A stretch of DNA of 64,000 nt. Source: Inhella proteolytica. Lineage in GTDB: Bacteria > Pseudomonadota > Gammaproteobacteria > Burkholderiales > Burkholderiaceae_C. The position numbers and the translations under genes were made by a program. The number at the start of each line of letters is the position of its first letter. Within the stretch, counting starts at the first letter, position 1. The notes under the pieces were generated by a model that was not told where the DNA came from, did not search any database, and saw only the letters and a program-made list of their open reading frames with translations. This document shows positions 27,011 to 34,844 of the stretch, piece after piece. The DNA lies in assembly GCF_016093275.1 (NCBI RefSeq), contig NZ_JAEDAK010000008.1, forward strand, positions 185,685-249,684, written 5' to 3'.

Positions 27011-29047
27011 TCAGGGCATCCAGAACTGCGGGTCGTCGTGCGCCAGGGCGGCGAACTCACGCCGCCGTGCGGCCAGCGCCTCGGGGCCGCGCCGCTGAGC
27101 TTCGAACATCGGGCCGCCCTTCCAGCGTGGGAAGCCGTAGCCGGCCAGGTAGACGAGGTCGATGTCGGAGGCGCGCAGGGCCACGCCTTCGGCCAGCAGG
27201 CGCTCGCCTTCGACGGCCAGGGCCAGCAGCAGGCGGTCCACGATTTCCTCGGCCGCCACGGCACGCGGCGCGCGGCCCAGCTGTTCGCGATGCGCCGCGA
27301 TCAGGGCCGCCACGGCCTTGCTGGGCTTGGCCTCGCGGCCCTCGTAGTCGTACCAGCCGCCACCGCTCTTCTGCCCGAAGCGGCCGAGCTCGCACAGGCG
27401 GTCCGCCAGCGGCTGGGCACGGCGCAGCGTGCCGTCCTTGGCGCGCTGCTGGCGGATGCGCCAGCTCACGTCGTTGCCCGCCAGGTCGATCATGCGGAAC
27501 GGACCCATCGCGAAGCCCCAGGCCTCAATGGCCTGATCGACCTGCTGCGGGCTGCAGCCCTCGTCCAGCAGGAAGAGCGCCTGCTCCAGGTAGCGGTCGA
27601 TCATGCGGTTGCCGATGAAGCCATCGCACACGCCGGCCACCACGCAGGTCTTGCCGATCTGCTTGCCAAAGCCCAGGGCCGAGGCCAGCACGGCGGGCGC
27701 GGTGGCGGCGCCGCGCACCACCTCGAGCAGCTTCATCACCGCGGCGGGGCTGAAGAAGTGCAGGCCCAGCACATCGGCCGGGCGCTGGGTGACGGCGGCA
27801 ATCGCGTCCACGTCCAACGTCGAGGTGTTGGTGGCGAGGATCGCCCCCGGCTTGGCCAGCGCGTCCAGGCGGCGGAACACCGACTGCTTGAGCGCCATGT
27901 CCTCGAACACGGCTTCGATGAGGAGATCGGCATCGGCCAGCACGGCGTCGTCGCCACCCGGGCGCAGATTGGCGCGCAGCGCGGCGGCCTTGTCGGCGCT
28001 CAAGCGGCCCTTGCTCACCTGCGCCTGCAGGTGCTTGTCCAACGCGGCCACGCCGCGCGCCAGCGCGGCAGCATCGGGCTCGACCAGATCGACCAGCAGA
28101 CCGCCCATCAGGCAGGCGGTGGCAATGCCGCTGCCCATGGTCCCGGCCCCCAGCACGCCCACGCGGCGAATGGCACGCCGCGGCGTATCGGCTTCGATGC
28201 CCGGCACCTTGGCCGCCGCACGCTCGGCGAAGAAGGCGTGGCGCAGCGCGGCCGATTCGGGGCTGGCCATCAGGCGCTGGAAGCCCGCGCGCTCGGCGGC
28301 GATGCCTTCGTCGAAGGGCAGCTCCAGCGCACCGCGTACCGCCTGCACGCAAGCCAGCGGGGCCGGATACGGCAGGGCGGCGGCCTGGGCCTCGGCGGCT
28401 GCCAGCTCGGACGGATCAGCCTCCACCGAGCGGTCACGCAAGCGGGCCAGGGGCCGCTGCGACGCCACGCGGCGCGCCAGGGCCTTGGCCTGGTCCAGCA
28501 GGGTCGCGCTCTCGGCCAATTCATCCACAAGCAGCTGCCCCGACAAGGCGGCGAGCTGGGCGGCACGGCGCGGCTGGCCGCTTGGCACCATCTGCAGCGC
28601 GGTAGCCAGGCCCACGGCACGCGGGAAACGCTGCGTGCCCCCGGCGCCGGGCAACAGGCCCAGGTTCACTTCGGGCAGGCCGATCTGGGCCGTGCCCACC
28701 ACCACACGGTGGTGACAGCTCAGCGCCAGCTCCAGCCCGCCGCCCAGGGCCAGGCCATCCACGGCGGCCACCACCGGCTTGCTCATCGCGTCCAGGCGCG
28801 CGCACAGGCCGGGCAGATTGGGCTCGGCCAGCGCCTGGGGCTGGCCGAATTCACGGATGTCGGCGCCGCCCGAAAAGGCCTTGGGGCCGCCGTACAGCAC
28901 CACGGCCGCCACGCTCGCGTCGGCATCGGCCTGCTCCAGCGCGGCGTAGAGGCCGCTGCGCAAGGCATGGCTCAGGCCGTTGACGGGGGGGTTGGCAAAT
29001 TGCAGCAGCAGCAGTTCGCCGTCGCGAAGGGACTCAACAAGGCTCAT
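27011..29047 (-). CDS. Bifunctional enoyl-CoA hydratase/3-hydroxyacyl-CoA dehydrogenase (FadB/FadJ-like)
   Basis: This 678-aa protein carries out two steps of beta-oxidation. The N-terminal crotonase domain (residues 1-180) has FSGGADIREF and GLALGGGLELALSCH oxyanion segments and LGLLPGAGGTQRFPR with the catalytic Glu region. The NAD-binding domain begins at RRVGVLGAGTMGSGIA near residue 292, followed by the HFFSPAAVMKLLEVV active-site segment and two 3HCDH C-terminal domains. It is shorter than FadB (about 730 aa), as usual for peroxisomal-type multifunctional enzymes. It follows the acyl-CoA ligase by 17 bases. Confidence 0.95.
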   Translation of the reverse strand: MSLVESLRDGELLLLQFANPPVNGLSHALRSGLYAALEQADADASVAAVVLYGGPKAFSGGADIREFGQPQALAEPNLPGLCARLDAMSKPVVAAVDGLALGGGLELALSCHHRVVVGTAQIGLPEVNLGLLPGAGGTQRFPRAVGLATALQMVPSGQPRRAAQLAALSGQLLVDELAESATLLDQAKALARRVASQRPLARLRDRSVEADPSELAAAEAQAAALPYPAPLACVQAVRGALELPFDEGIAAERAGFQRLMASPESAALRHAFFAERAAAKVPGIEADTPRRAIRRVGVLGAGTMGSGIATACLMGGLLVDLVEPDAAALARGVAALDKHLQAQVSKGRLSADKAAALRANLRPGGDDAVLADADLLIEAVFEDMALKQSVFRRLDALAKPGAILATNTSTLDVDAIAAVTQRPADVLGLHFFSPAAVMKLLEVVRGAATAPAVLASALGFGKQIGKTCVVAGVCDGFIGNRMIDRYLEQALFLLDEGCSPQQVDQAIEAWGFAMGPFRMIDLAGNDVSWRIRQQRAKDGTLRRAQPLADRLCELGRFGQKSGGGWYDYEGREAKPSKAVAALIAAHREQLGRAPRAVAAEEIVDRLLLALAVEGERLLAEGVALRASDIDLVYLAGYGFPRWKGGPMFEAQRRGPEALAARRREFAALAHDDPQFWMP

Positions 29048-29064
29048 GGGTGGGGGGGGATGTG

Positions 29065-30669
29065 TCAGTCGAGCACGGTGTCGACGAGGGCGCGCAGTTC
29101 GCGCTTGTCGACCTCGCCATTGCCCAGGCGCGGCAGCTCGGGGAAGACCAGCGCCGCGGCGGGTTGTTGCCAGTCGGCCACCCGGCCCTGGAAATAGGCC
29201 AGCAGCTCATCGGTACCGAGGCTAGCGCCAGGGTGCAGCACCACCACCAGCAGCGGGCGCTCGCCCAGCAGCGGGTCATTGCGGGCAATTGCTGCCGCCT
29301 CGGCCACCTCGGGCAGGCTGAGCGCGATGCGCTCCAGCTGCGCGGCGCTGATCCATTCGCCGCCGCAGCGGATCAGGTCCTTGCGGCGGTCAGTGATGGT
29401 GACCCAGCCTTCGGGGTCGATGCGGGCGATGTCCCCGGTGGGGAACCAGCCATAGACCCCGTCGACGGAGACCAGCGGGGAGTCGGCCTCGCCGATGTAG
29501 GCGTCCAGCGTCCAGGGGCCGCGTGCCACCAGCAGGCCTTCGGTGTGACCATCGCGCGGCAGCGAGCGGCCGTCGTCGTCCACCAGGGCCAGTTCGACCC
29601 CAAAGCGCGCCCGCCCCTGCGGCAGCCGGCCATCCGGCCCGAGCACCAGGGCGGAGCCGCGCGCCACCAGGGCCGGCGGGGCGATCTCGCTCATGCCCCA
29701 GGTGTGCATCACGTCCAGGCCGGGCACGGCGCGCATGCGCGTCAGCAGTTCGGGCGGGAAGGCTGCGCTGCCCACCACGGCACGGCGCAGCGCCGGCAGC
29801 CTCAGGCCGCTGGCGTCCATGTGGTTCATCACCTCCTGCCAGACGTTCGGCGGGCCGGCCGCCAGCGAGACGCCCAGCGTGGCCATGGTCTCGGCCAGCG
29901 TGGCAGGCGCCAGGCCGGGCGGCACCAGCACCAGGCGCGAGCCGACCATGGCCGCACACAGGCACATCGCCCAGCCGCCGCTGTGCGCCACGGGCAGCAG
30001 GGGCATGACGGCGTCTTCGTAGCCGATGCCATAGGCATCCGGCAGCGCCGCGGCCATGGCCTGCAGCACGGCAGCGCGGTGGCTGGTGGGCACGCCACGC
30101 GGCCAGCCACTGCTGGCGGCGGTGAAGGAGATCAGTGCGGTATCGGTCTCGACCTGGTCGGGCCAGTGCCAGTCGGGGTCGTCAAAACCCAGCAGGGATT
30201 CGGCATCCATGGGCTCGACCATCAACGTGCCGGGCTCGGGCAGCATGTCCGGCCCCCCCAGCTGCACGTAGTGCTTGACGCTGGCCATCTGCAGCTGCAT
30301 CGCGTCGATCAGCGGCGCCAGCGCCTGGTCGAACACCAGGGCCTGGGCCTGGGTCTGGTTGATGGCCCAGATCAGCTGCTCGGGAAACTGGCGCGGGTTG
30401 AGCGTGAGCGCCTGCCGGCCGCTGGCCGCCGTGCCCAGCACGGCCTCCAGCAGGCCCTGGGCGTTCCAGCCCAGCAGGGCCACGGGTGCGCGCATCGGCA
30501 GGTCCAGGCGCTCCCAGGCCTGACCCCATTGGCGCGCCCGGCGCTCCAGCAGGGCCCAGTTGCTGCGGTGTAGCTGGCCCTGGCCGTCCAGGGTTACCAC
30601 TTCGGTGCGCCCATGCTCGCGCGCGGCGTGGCGCAGCAGGCTAGACAGATGTAAGGAGACGCGCATCAT
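29065..30669 (-). CDS. AMP-dependent acyl-CoA synthetase/ligase family protein with degenerate A3 loop
   Basis: This ANL-superfamily enzyme of about 534 aa would activate a carboxylic acid to acyl-AMP and then acyl-CoA. Start ATG 30669 or 30666. The phosphate-binding A3 motif, normally TSGTTGxPKG, here reads AASSGWPRG near residue 182. The A5 motif is WGMSEIAPP. The A7/A8 hinge is intact ([12 protein letters not shown], then [15 protein letters not shown]), as is the A10 lysine region [10 protein letters not shown]. The altered A3 loop may lower or change activity. It heads a likely operon with the FadB-like gene and the chemoreceptor and is divergent from msrB. Confidence 0.88.
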   Translation of the reverse strand: MMRVSLHLSSLLRHAAREHGRTEVVTLDGQGQLHRSNWALLERRARQWGQAWERLDLPMRAPVALLGWNAQGLLEAVLGTAASGRQALTLNPRQFPEQLIWAINQTQAQALVFDQALAPLIDAMQLQMASVKHYVQLGGPDMLPEPGTLMVEPMDAESLLGFDDPDWHWPDQVETDTALISFTAASSGWPRGVPTSHRAAVLQAMAAALPDAYGIGYEDAVMPLLPVAHSGGWAMCLCAAMVGSRLVLVPPGLAPATLAETMATLGVSLAAGPPNVWQEVMNHMDASGLRLPALRRAVVGSAAFPPELLTRMRAVPGLDVMHTWGMSEIAPPALVARGSALVLGPDGRLPQGRARFGVELALVDDDGRSLPRDGHTEGLLVARGPWTLDAYIGEADSPLVSVDGVYGWFPTGDIARIDPEGWVTITDRRKDLIRCGGEWISAAQLERIALSLPEVAEAAAIARNDPLLGERPLLVVVLHPGASLGTDELLAYFQGRVADWQQPAAALVFPELPRLGNGEVDKRELRALVDTVLD

Positions 30670-30758
30670 CGCGACCGATCTTAGGCCGCGGCCCTGCACG
30701 AAGACCCAGGGCCGCGCTACGGGTTCACCCGCGCCCTCCCCCCTCTCAGGACTACCCC

Positions 30759-31172
30759 ATGAACACGGACGACAAGGACTACCCTATCCAGAAGACCGAC
30801 GCCGAATGGCGCTCTCAGCTCGACCCCATGGCCTACGAGGTGGCGCGCCACGCGGCCACCGAGCGCGCCTTCACGGGCGCCTACTGGAACCACTGGCAGG
30901 ACGGCGAGTACCGCTGCGTGGGCTGCGACGCCACGCTGTTCCGTTCCGACACCAAGTTCGACGCCGGCTGCGGCTGGCCCAGCTACTACGAGCCGGTGAA
31001 CGCCGAGATCGTCGAGCGCGTGGTGGATCGCAGCCATGGCATGGTGCGCATCGAGGTGCGCTGCAGCCAGTGCGGCAGCCACCTGGGCCATGTCTTCCCC
31101 GACGGACCGGAGCCGACCGGCGAGCGCTTCTGCATCAATTCGGCCGCCTTAACATTCGCGCCCTCCAAATGA
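30759..31172 (+). CDS. msrB: Peptide-methionine (R)-S-oxide reductase
   Basis: This 137-aa enzyme repairs the R form of methionine sulfoxide in proteins using thioredoxin. All family marks are present: two zinc-binding Cys-x2-Cys pairs (CVGC near residue 49 and CSQC near residue 103), the GWPSYYEP substrate pocket and the catalytic cysteine in RFCINS near the end. There is no signal peptide, so it is cytosolic. It is the first gene of a plus-strand run with yciB, bolA and ppiC, as in other Burkholderiales. Confidence 0.97.
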   Translation: MNTDDKDYPIQKTDAEWRSQLDPMAYEVARHAATERAFTGAYWNHWQDGEYRCVGCDATLFRSDTKFDAGCGWPSYYEPVNAEIVERVVDRSHGMVRIEVRCSQCGSHLGHVFPDGPEPTGERFCINSAALTFAPSK

Positions 31173-31179
31173 ACCCTCC

Positions 31180-31200
31180 AGGGCCGGCGCTGCCGGCCCT
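31180..31200 (+). other. Perfect hairpin between msrB and yciB
   Basis: AGGGCCGGC and GCCGGCCCT flank a GCT loop directly ahead of the yciB start. No T tract follows, so it is not a standard intrinsic terminator. It may stabilise the msrB mRNA or modulate yciB translation. Confidence 0.45.
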
Positions 31201-31206
31201 GCGTCC

Positions 31207-31848
31207 ATGAAGCTGCTGCTCGACTTCCTGCCGCTGGCCCTGTTCTTCGCGGCCTTCAAATACGCCGATGCGAACCGTGAATGGGCCGCCGCGTTCGCCA
31301 CCTCGCAGCTTGGCTTCATGGTGGCCGGCGGTGTGGTGGGCGCCGAAGAGGCCCCGGTGCTGCTGGCGACGGTCGTCGTCGTGCTGGCCACGCTGCTGCA
31401 GGTGCTCTACCTGAAGCTCACGCGGCAGAAGGTCGACGCCATCCTCTGGGTCAGCCTGGCCCTGGTGGTCGTGCTGGGGGCGCTGACCGTCTACTTCCAC
31501 AGCGAGACCTTCATCAAATGGAAGCCCACCGGCCTCTACTGGGCCATGGGCCTGGGCTTCTGGGTCAGCGCACGCTTCTTCGGCACCAATCCGCTCAAGG
31601 CCATGCTGAAGGATCTGGAACTGCCCGATCCTGTCTGGGCCCGACTCTGCCAGGCCTGGATCGCCTTCTTTGCCGCCATGGGTGTGCTCAATCTGCTGGT
31701 GGCCTACAACTTCAGCACCGCGGCCTGGACAAACTTCAAGGTCTTCGGCGCCACCGGCCTGATGCTGGTGTTCACCTTGGCGCAGGGGGTGTACCTCTCG
31801 CGCCATCTGCCCGAGGAGCCACATGACGCACAGGACAAAGCGCCATGA
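31207..31848 (+). CDS. yciB: Septation protein A / intracellular septation inner-membrane protein
   Basis: This 213-aa polytopic inner-membrane protein has five to six hydrophobic segments. It begins MKLLLDFLPLALFFAAFKY, the conserved YciB start, and contains the family motifs HSETFIKWKPTGLYW and ARFFGTNPLKAML. YciB links to cell elongation and division proteins and to envelope integrity in E. coli. It overlaps the bolA-like gene by four bases (ATGA). The C-terminal acidic tail is longer than in E. coli. Confidence 0.95.
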   Translation: MKLLLDFLPLALFFAAFKYADANREWAAAFATSQLGFMVAGGVVGAEEAPVLLATVVVVLATLLQVLYLKLTRQKVDAILWVSLALVVVLGALTVYFHSETFIKWKPTGLYWAMGLGFWVSARFFGTNPLKAMLKDLELPDPVWARLCQAWIAFFAAMGVLNLLVAYNFSTAAWTNFKVFGATGLMLVFTLAQGVYLSRHLPEEPHDAQDKAP

Positions 31849-32105
31849 CCCTCCCCGCCTGGGCCGAAGCCCTGCGCCTGCACCTGCAGGCCACCGAGTT
31901 CGAACTGATTGACGACAGTGCCGCCCACGCCGGGCATGCGGGTGCACGCGAGGGTGGTCATTACCAATTGCGCGTGGTCAGCCCGCGCTTTACAAACCTC
32001 AGCCGGATTGCCCGGCACCGGCTCATTTATGATGCCCTCGGCCCCCTGCCCGCGCAGCGCATCCACGCGCTGAACATCAAGGCCCTGGCCCCGGGTGAGT
32101 TCTGA
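31845..32105 (+). CDS. BolA family protein
   Basis: This 86-aa protein has the BolA fold: an N-terminal helix, the HAGHAGAREGGHYQLRVVS region with the conserved metal-contacting histidines, and the RHRLIYDALG helix-turn-helix-like segment that contains the family's RHR motif. BolA proteins bind [2Fe-2S] clusters with monothiol glutaredoxins and affect envelope and stress genes. The C-terminus IHALNIKALAPGEF is typical. It is coupled to yciB by a four-base overlap. Confidence 0.94.
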   Translation: MTLPAWAEALRLHLQATEFELIDDSAAHAGHAGAREGGHYQLRVVSPRFTNLSRIARHRLIYDALGPLPAQRIHALNIKALAPGEF

Positions 32106-32165
32106 GCCACCCTCCCCTGAACCTCTGTTTGGCGCCTCCGTGCGCCCTGTTCTGAGACTGCCCCG

Positions 32166-32942
32166 ATGAAACTGTCCCTGCTCGCCCTGCTGCTGTCGGC
32201 CTCGTTTGCCGCGCAAGCCCAGAACATCGCCATCGTCAATGGCAAGGCGGTGCCCAAGGCCCGCGCCGAGACCCTGATCCAGCAGGTCACCAAGAACGGC
32301 CAGCCGCGTTCTCCCGAAATGGAGAAGCAGGTGAAGGACGAAGTGGTGCGCCGTGAAATCCTGATGCAAGAGGCCGAGCGCCGCGGCATCCCGGCCAGCG
32401 CCGACTTCAAGGCCCAGATGGAACTGGCGCGCCAGGCCATCATGGTGCGCGAGCTGCAGCAGAGCTACCTGAAGACCGCGCCGGTGAGCGACGCCGACGC
32501 CCAGGCCGAGTACGACAAGGTCAAGGCCCAGCAAGGCGGCCCCGAGTACCGCGCCCGCCACATCCTGGTCGAGACCGAGGCTGAGGCCGTGGATCTGATC
32601 AAGCAGCTCAACGGCGGCGCCAAGTTCGAAGACCTGGCCGCCAAGAGCAAGGACCCTGGTTCGGCTGCCCGCGGTGGCGACCTGGACTGGGCCAATGCCA
32701 GCGCCTACGTGCCCGAGTTCAGCCAGGCCATGATGGCGCTGAAGAAGGGTGAGATGACCCAGAACCCGGTGAAGAGCCAGTTCGGTTACCACATCATCCG
32801 CCTGGACGACACGCGCGAGTCGCAGTTCCCGGCCTTCGCCGACGTCAAGCCCCAGGTGGTCGAGCGCCTGAAGCAGATGCGCTGGGCCGAGTTCCAGAAG
32901 AAGCTGTTCGACGGCGCCAAGACGGACTACAAGTTCCAGTAA
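32166..32942 (+). CDS. Periplasmic parvulin-type peptidyl-prolyl isomerase
   Basis: This 258-aa foldase has a Sec signal peptide (MKLSLLALLLSASFAAQAQ) and an N-terminal SurA-like helical chaperone region (residues 20-125). The parvulin domain runs from about residue 130 (EYRARHILVETEAEA, then GGDLDWANASAYVPEFSQA, then VKSQFGYHIIRLDD). It assists folding of exported proteins in the periplasm. It follows the bolA-like gene by 60 bases and is closed by an intrinsic terminator. Confidence 0.95.
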   Translation: MKLSLLALLLSASFAAQAQNIAIVNGKAVPKARAETLIQQVTKNGQPRSPEMEKQVKDEVVRREILMQEAERRGIPASADFKAQMELARQAIMVRELQQSYLKTAPVSDADAQAEYDKVKAQQGGPEYRARHILVETEAEAVDLIKQLNGGAKFEDLAAKSKDPGSAARGGDLDWANASAYVPEFSQAMMALKKGEMTQNPVKSQFGYHIIRLDDTRESQFPAFADVKPQVVERLKQMRWAEFQKKLFDGAKTDYKFQ

Positions 32943-32959
32943 TCCGTTCGAGGAAACGA

Positions 32960-32989
32960 AGCCGCCCGCTCTCCAGCCGGCGGCTTTTC
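32960..32989 (+). terminator. Intrinsic terminator after the PPIase gene
   Basis: AGCCGCC (32960-32966) pairs with GGCGGCT (32979-32985), followed by TTTCTT. It lies 17 bases after the PPIase stop and ends just before the DUF2062 start, so that gene may depend on read-through or its own promoter. Confidence 0.8.
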
Positions 32990-32991
32990 TT

Positions 32992-33558
32992 ATGCCCGCC
33001 TCCCGCATCGCCCGCCGCTGGCTGCCCACGCCGGACCGCCTGGCCGAAACCAAGGGCCTGCGCTGGCTGGGCCATTACCTGCAGCCGCGCCCCTGGCTGT
33101 GGGTGGCGCATCGGCGCCGCGTCGCGCTCGGTGTGGCCGTCGGCCTGGCCGTTGGCGTCATCCCGCTGCCGCTCCAGATGGCGCTGGCTGCCGTGTGTGC
33201 GCTGGCACTGCGCTGCAACGTCGCGGCCGCCGTGGCCGCGACGTGGTTGACCAATCCCTTCACCATGTTCCCCATCTGGGGCCTGGCTCTGTGGCTGGGC
33301 AGCCTGGTGATCGGCAATGGCGGCGTGACAGCCGAGCCGGCCGTGCTGGCGCTGCAATGGACGGCGCCCGCCACCTGGTGGCCGGCCTTCAAGGTGTGGG
33401 CGCTGGACATGGGCCCGGCCCTGCTGGTGGGCCTGCCGCTGTCCGGCCTGGTGATCGGCGCGCTGGCCTATGTGCTGATCTACGTCGGCTGGTGGTGGGT
33501 GATCCGCTTCGAGCGGCGCCGCCGCCTCAGGCTACGAGCCGCCCGGCCTCGATCTTGA
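32992..33558 (+). CDS. DUF2062 inner-membrane protein
   Basis: This 188-aa protein begins with a basic amphipathic segment and has the DUF2062 core: a Gly/Val-rich helix VALGVAVGLAVGVIPLPLQM, a second hydrophobic segment, and the conserved TWLTNPFTMFPIW motif. Two further membrane helices and a basic tail follow. The family has no settled function; some members sit with glycosyltransferases. Its 3' end overlaps the convergent ybbA gene by 32 bases. Confidence 0.9.
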   Translation: MPASRIARRWLPTPDRLAETKGLRWLGHYLQPRPWLWVAHRRRVALGVAVGLAVGVIPLPLQMALAAVCALALRCNVAAAVAATWLTNPFTMFPIWGLALWLGSLVIGNGGVTAEPAVLALQWTAPATWWPAFKVWALDMGPALLVGLPLSGLVIGALAYVLIYVGWWWVIRFERRRRLRLRAARPRS

Positions 33559-34201
33559 GCTGACGCTGGCAACGCGCGGCCACGGCCGGGTCGTGCGTCA
33601 CCAGCACCAGGGTCGTGCCCTCGGCGCGGTTCAGCTCGAACATCAGCTCCATCACCTGGGCGCCAGTGGCGTGATCCAGGCTGCCGGTGGGCTCGTCAGC
33701 CAGCAGCAGGGCCGGCTTGACGACGAAGGCACGCGCCAGGGCCACACGCTGCTGCTCACCGCCCGAAAGCACACGCGGCCGGTGGTTCAGGCGCTCGCCC
33801 AGGCCGACGCGGCGCAGCATCTGCCGCGCTTGCTCGGCCGCATCCCGGTCGCCGCGCAGTTCCAGCGGCAGCATCACGTTTTCCAGCGCGGTCAGGTTGG
33901 GCAGGAGCTGAAAGCTCTGGAAGACGAAACCCATCACCCGCGCGCGCAGCGCGGCCCGCTCGTCCTCGTTCAGCGCGAAGAGCTCCTGGCCCTGGATGCG
34001 CACCGAACCGGAGCTGGGGGTATCCAGCCCGGCCAGCAGGCCGAGCAGGGTGCTCTTGCCCGATCCCGAGGCGCCGACGATGGCGACCGAGGTCTGCGCC
34101 TGCAGGGAAAAGGACAGCTCATGCAGAATCGTCAGCTCCCCTTGGGCGTCGCGCACGCGCTTGCTCAGGGCCTTGACTTCAAGCAGGACGGAATCGGACA
34201 T
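33527..34201 (-). CDS. ABC transporter ATP-binding protein (YbbA/LolD-like)
   Basis: This 224-aa ATPase of the LolD/MacB group has Walker [10 protein letters not shown] near residue 43, a Q-loop in [10 protein letters not shown], the signature [14 protein letters not shown], Walker [13 protein letters not shown] and the switch His in LVTHD. It would power a FtsX-type permease, but none is encoded next to it here. It is divergent from a TesA-like lipase, as ybbA and tesA are in E. coli. The ATG at 34201 overlaps the tesA ATG in a shared CATG. Confidence 0.92.
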   Translation of the reverse strand: MSDSVLLEVKALSKRVRDAQGELTILHELSFSLQAQTSVAIVGASGSGKSTLLGLLAGLDTPSSGSVRIQGQELFALNEDERAALRARVMGFVFQSFQLLPNLTALENVMLPLELRGDRDAAEQARQMLRRVGLGERLNHRPRVLSGGEQQRVALARAFVVKPALLLADEPTGSLDHATGAQVMELMFELNRAEGTTLVLVTHDPAVAARCQRQLKIEAGRLVA

Positions 34202-34844
34202 GACGGGACGGCGGCAATGGGTCGCGCACTGTAGCCGCGCGGCCTTGGCCGCGCTGATCGTCAGGCCACTGCCGCTGGCGGCGGCACCGGCACGCAAGCT
34301 GCTGGTGGTGGGGGACAGCCTGTCGGCCGAGTACGGCCTGGCGCGTGGCAGCGGATGGGTGGCGCTGCTGGAAAAGCGCCTGGCGGAAACCGGCCGGCGC
34401 TACGAGGTCTTTAATGCCAGCATCAGCGGGGACACCACGGCCGGCGGCCTGAGCCGGCTGCCTGCGCTGCTGAAGGAGCACCGGCCCAGCCTGGTGGTGA
34501 TCGAACTGGGCGGCAACGATGCACTGCGTGGCATGCCGCTGGCGCACACCCGCGACAACCTGCGCGCCATGGTGCGCGCCGTCAAGGCTGCCAAGGCCAA
34601 GCCCTTGCTGGTGGGTATGCAGGTGCCGCCCAATTACGGCGCCCGCTACGGGCGCGAGTTCTTCCAGCTCTTTGCCGAATTGGCCAAGGAGGAAGGCGCC
34701 GCCCTCGCGCCCTTCCTGCTGGCCGGGGTGGCCGACCGCCCCGACGCCGAGGCCTGGTTCCAGCCGGACCGCATCCACCCGCTGGCGCGCGCCCATCCGG
34801 TCATGCTCGACAACGTCTGGGCGGCGCTCAAACCCCTGCTCTGA
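34200..34844 (+). CDS. tesA: TesA-like arylesterase/lysophospholipase
   Basis: This 214-aa SGNH hydrolase hydrolyses thioesters, aryl esters or lysophospholipids. The SGNH blocks are clear: VVGDSLSAEYGL (nucleophile Ser near residue 41), NASISGDTTAGG, ELGGNDALRG (Asn near residue 105) and the DRIHP Asp/His pair near residue 190. A basic start and hydrophobic stretch (about residues 10-30) suggest export to the periplasm. The ATG at 34200 leaves no intergenic DNA with ybbA; a TTG at 34246 is a weaker alternative. Confidence 0.92.
   Translation: MTGRRQWVAHCSRAALAALIVRPLPLAAAPARKLLVVGDSLSAEYGLARGSGWVALLEKRLAETGRRYEVFNASISGDTTAGGLSRLPALLKEHRPSLVVIELGGNDALRGMPLAHTRDNLRAMVRAVKAAKAKPLLVGMQVPPNYGARYGREFFQLFAELAKEEGAALAPFLLAGVADRPDAEAWFQPDRIHPLARAHPVMLDNVWAALKPLL

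Noticed and set aside
24257..29197. A 1646-codon open frame on the plus strand
   Set aside because: It is antisense to acyl-CoA dehydrogenase, the chemoreceptor and the FadB-like gene, and its His/Gln/Ala/Gly-rich translation is the usual mirror of GC-rich coding DNA.
31180..31200. Hairpin after msrB as an intrinsic terminator
   Set aside because: No T tract follows and yciB begins at once, so it is listed only as a hairpin.
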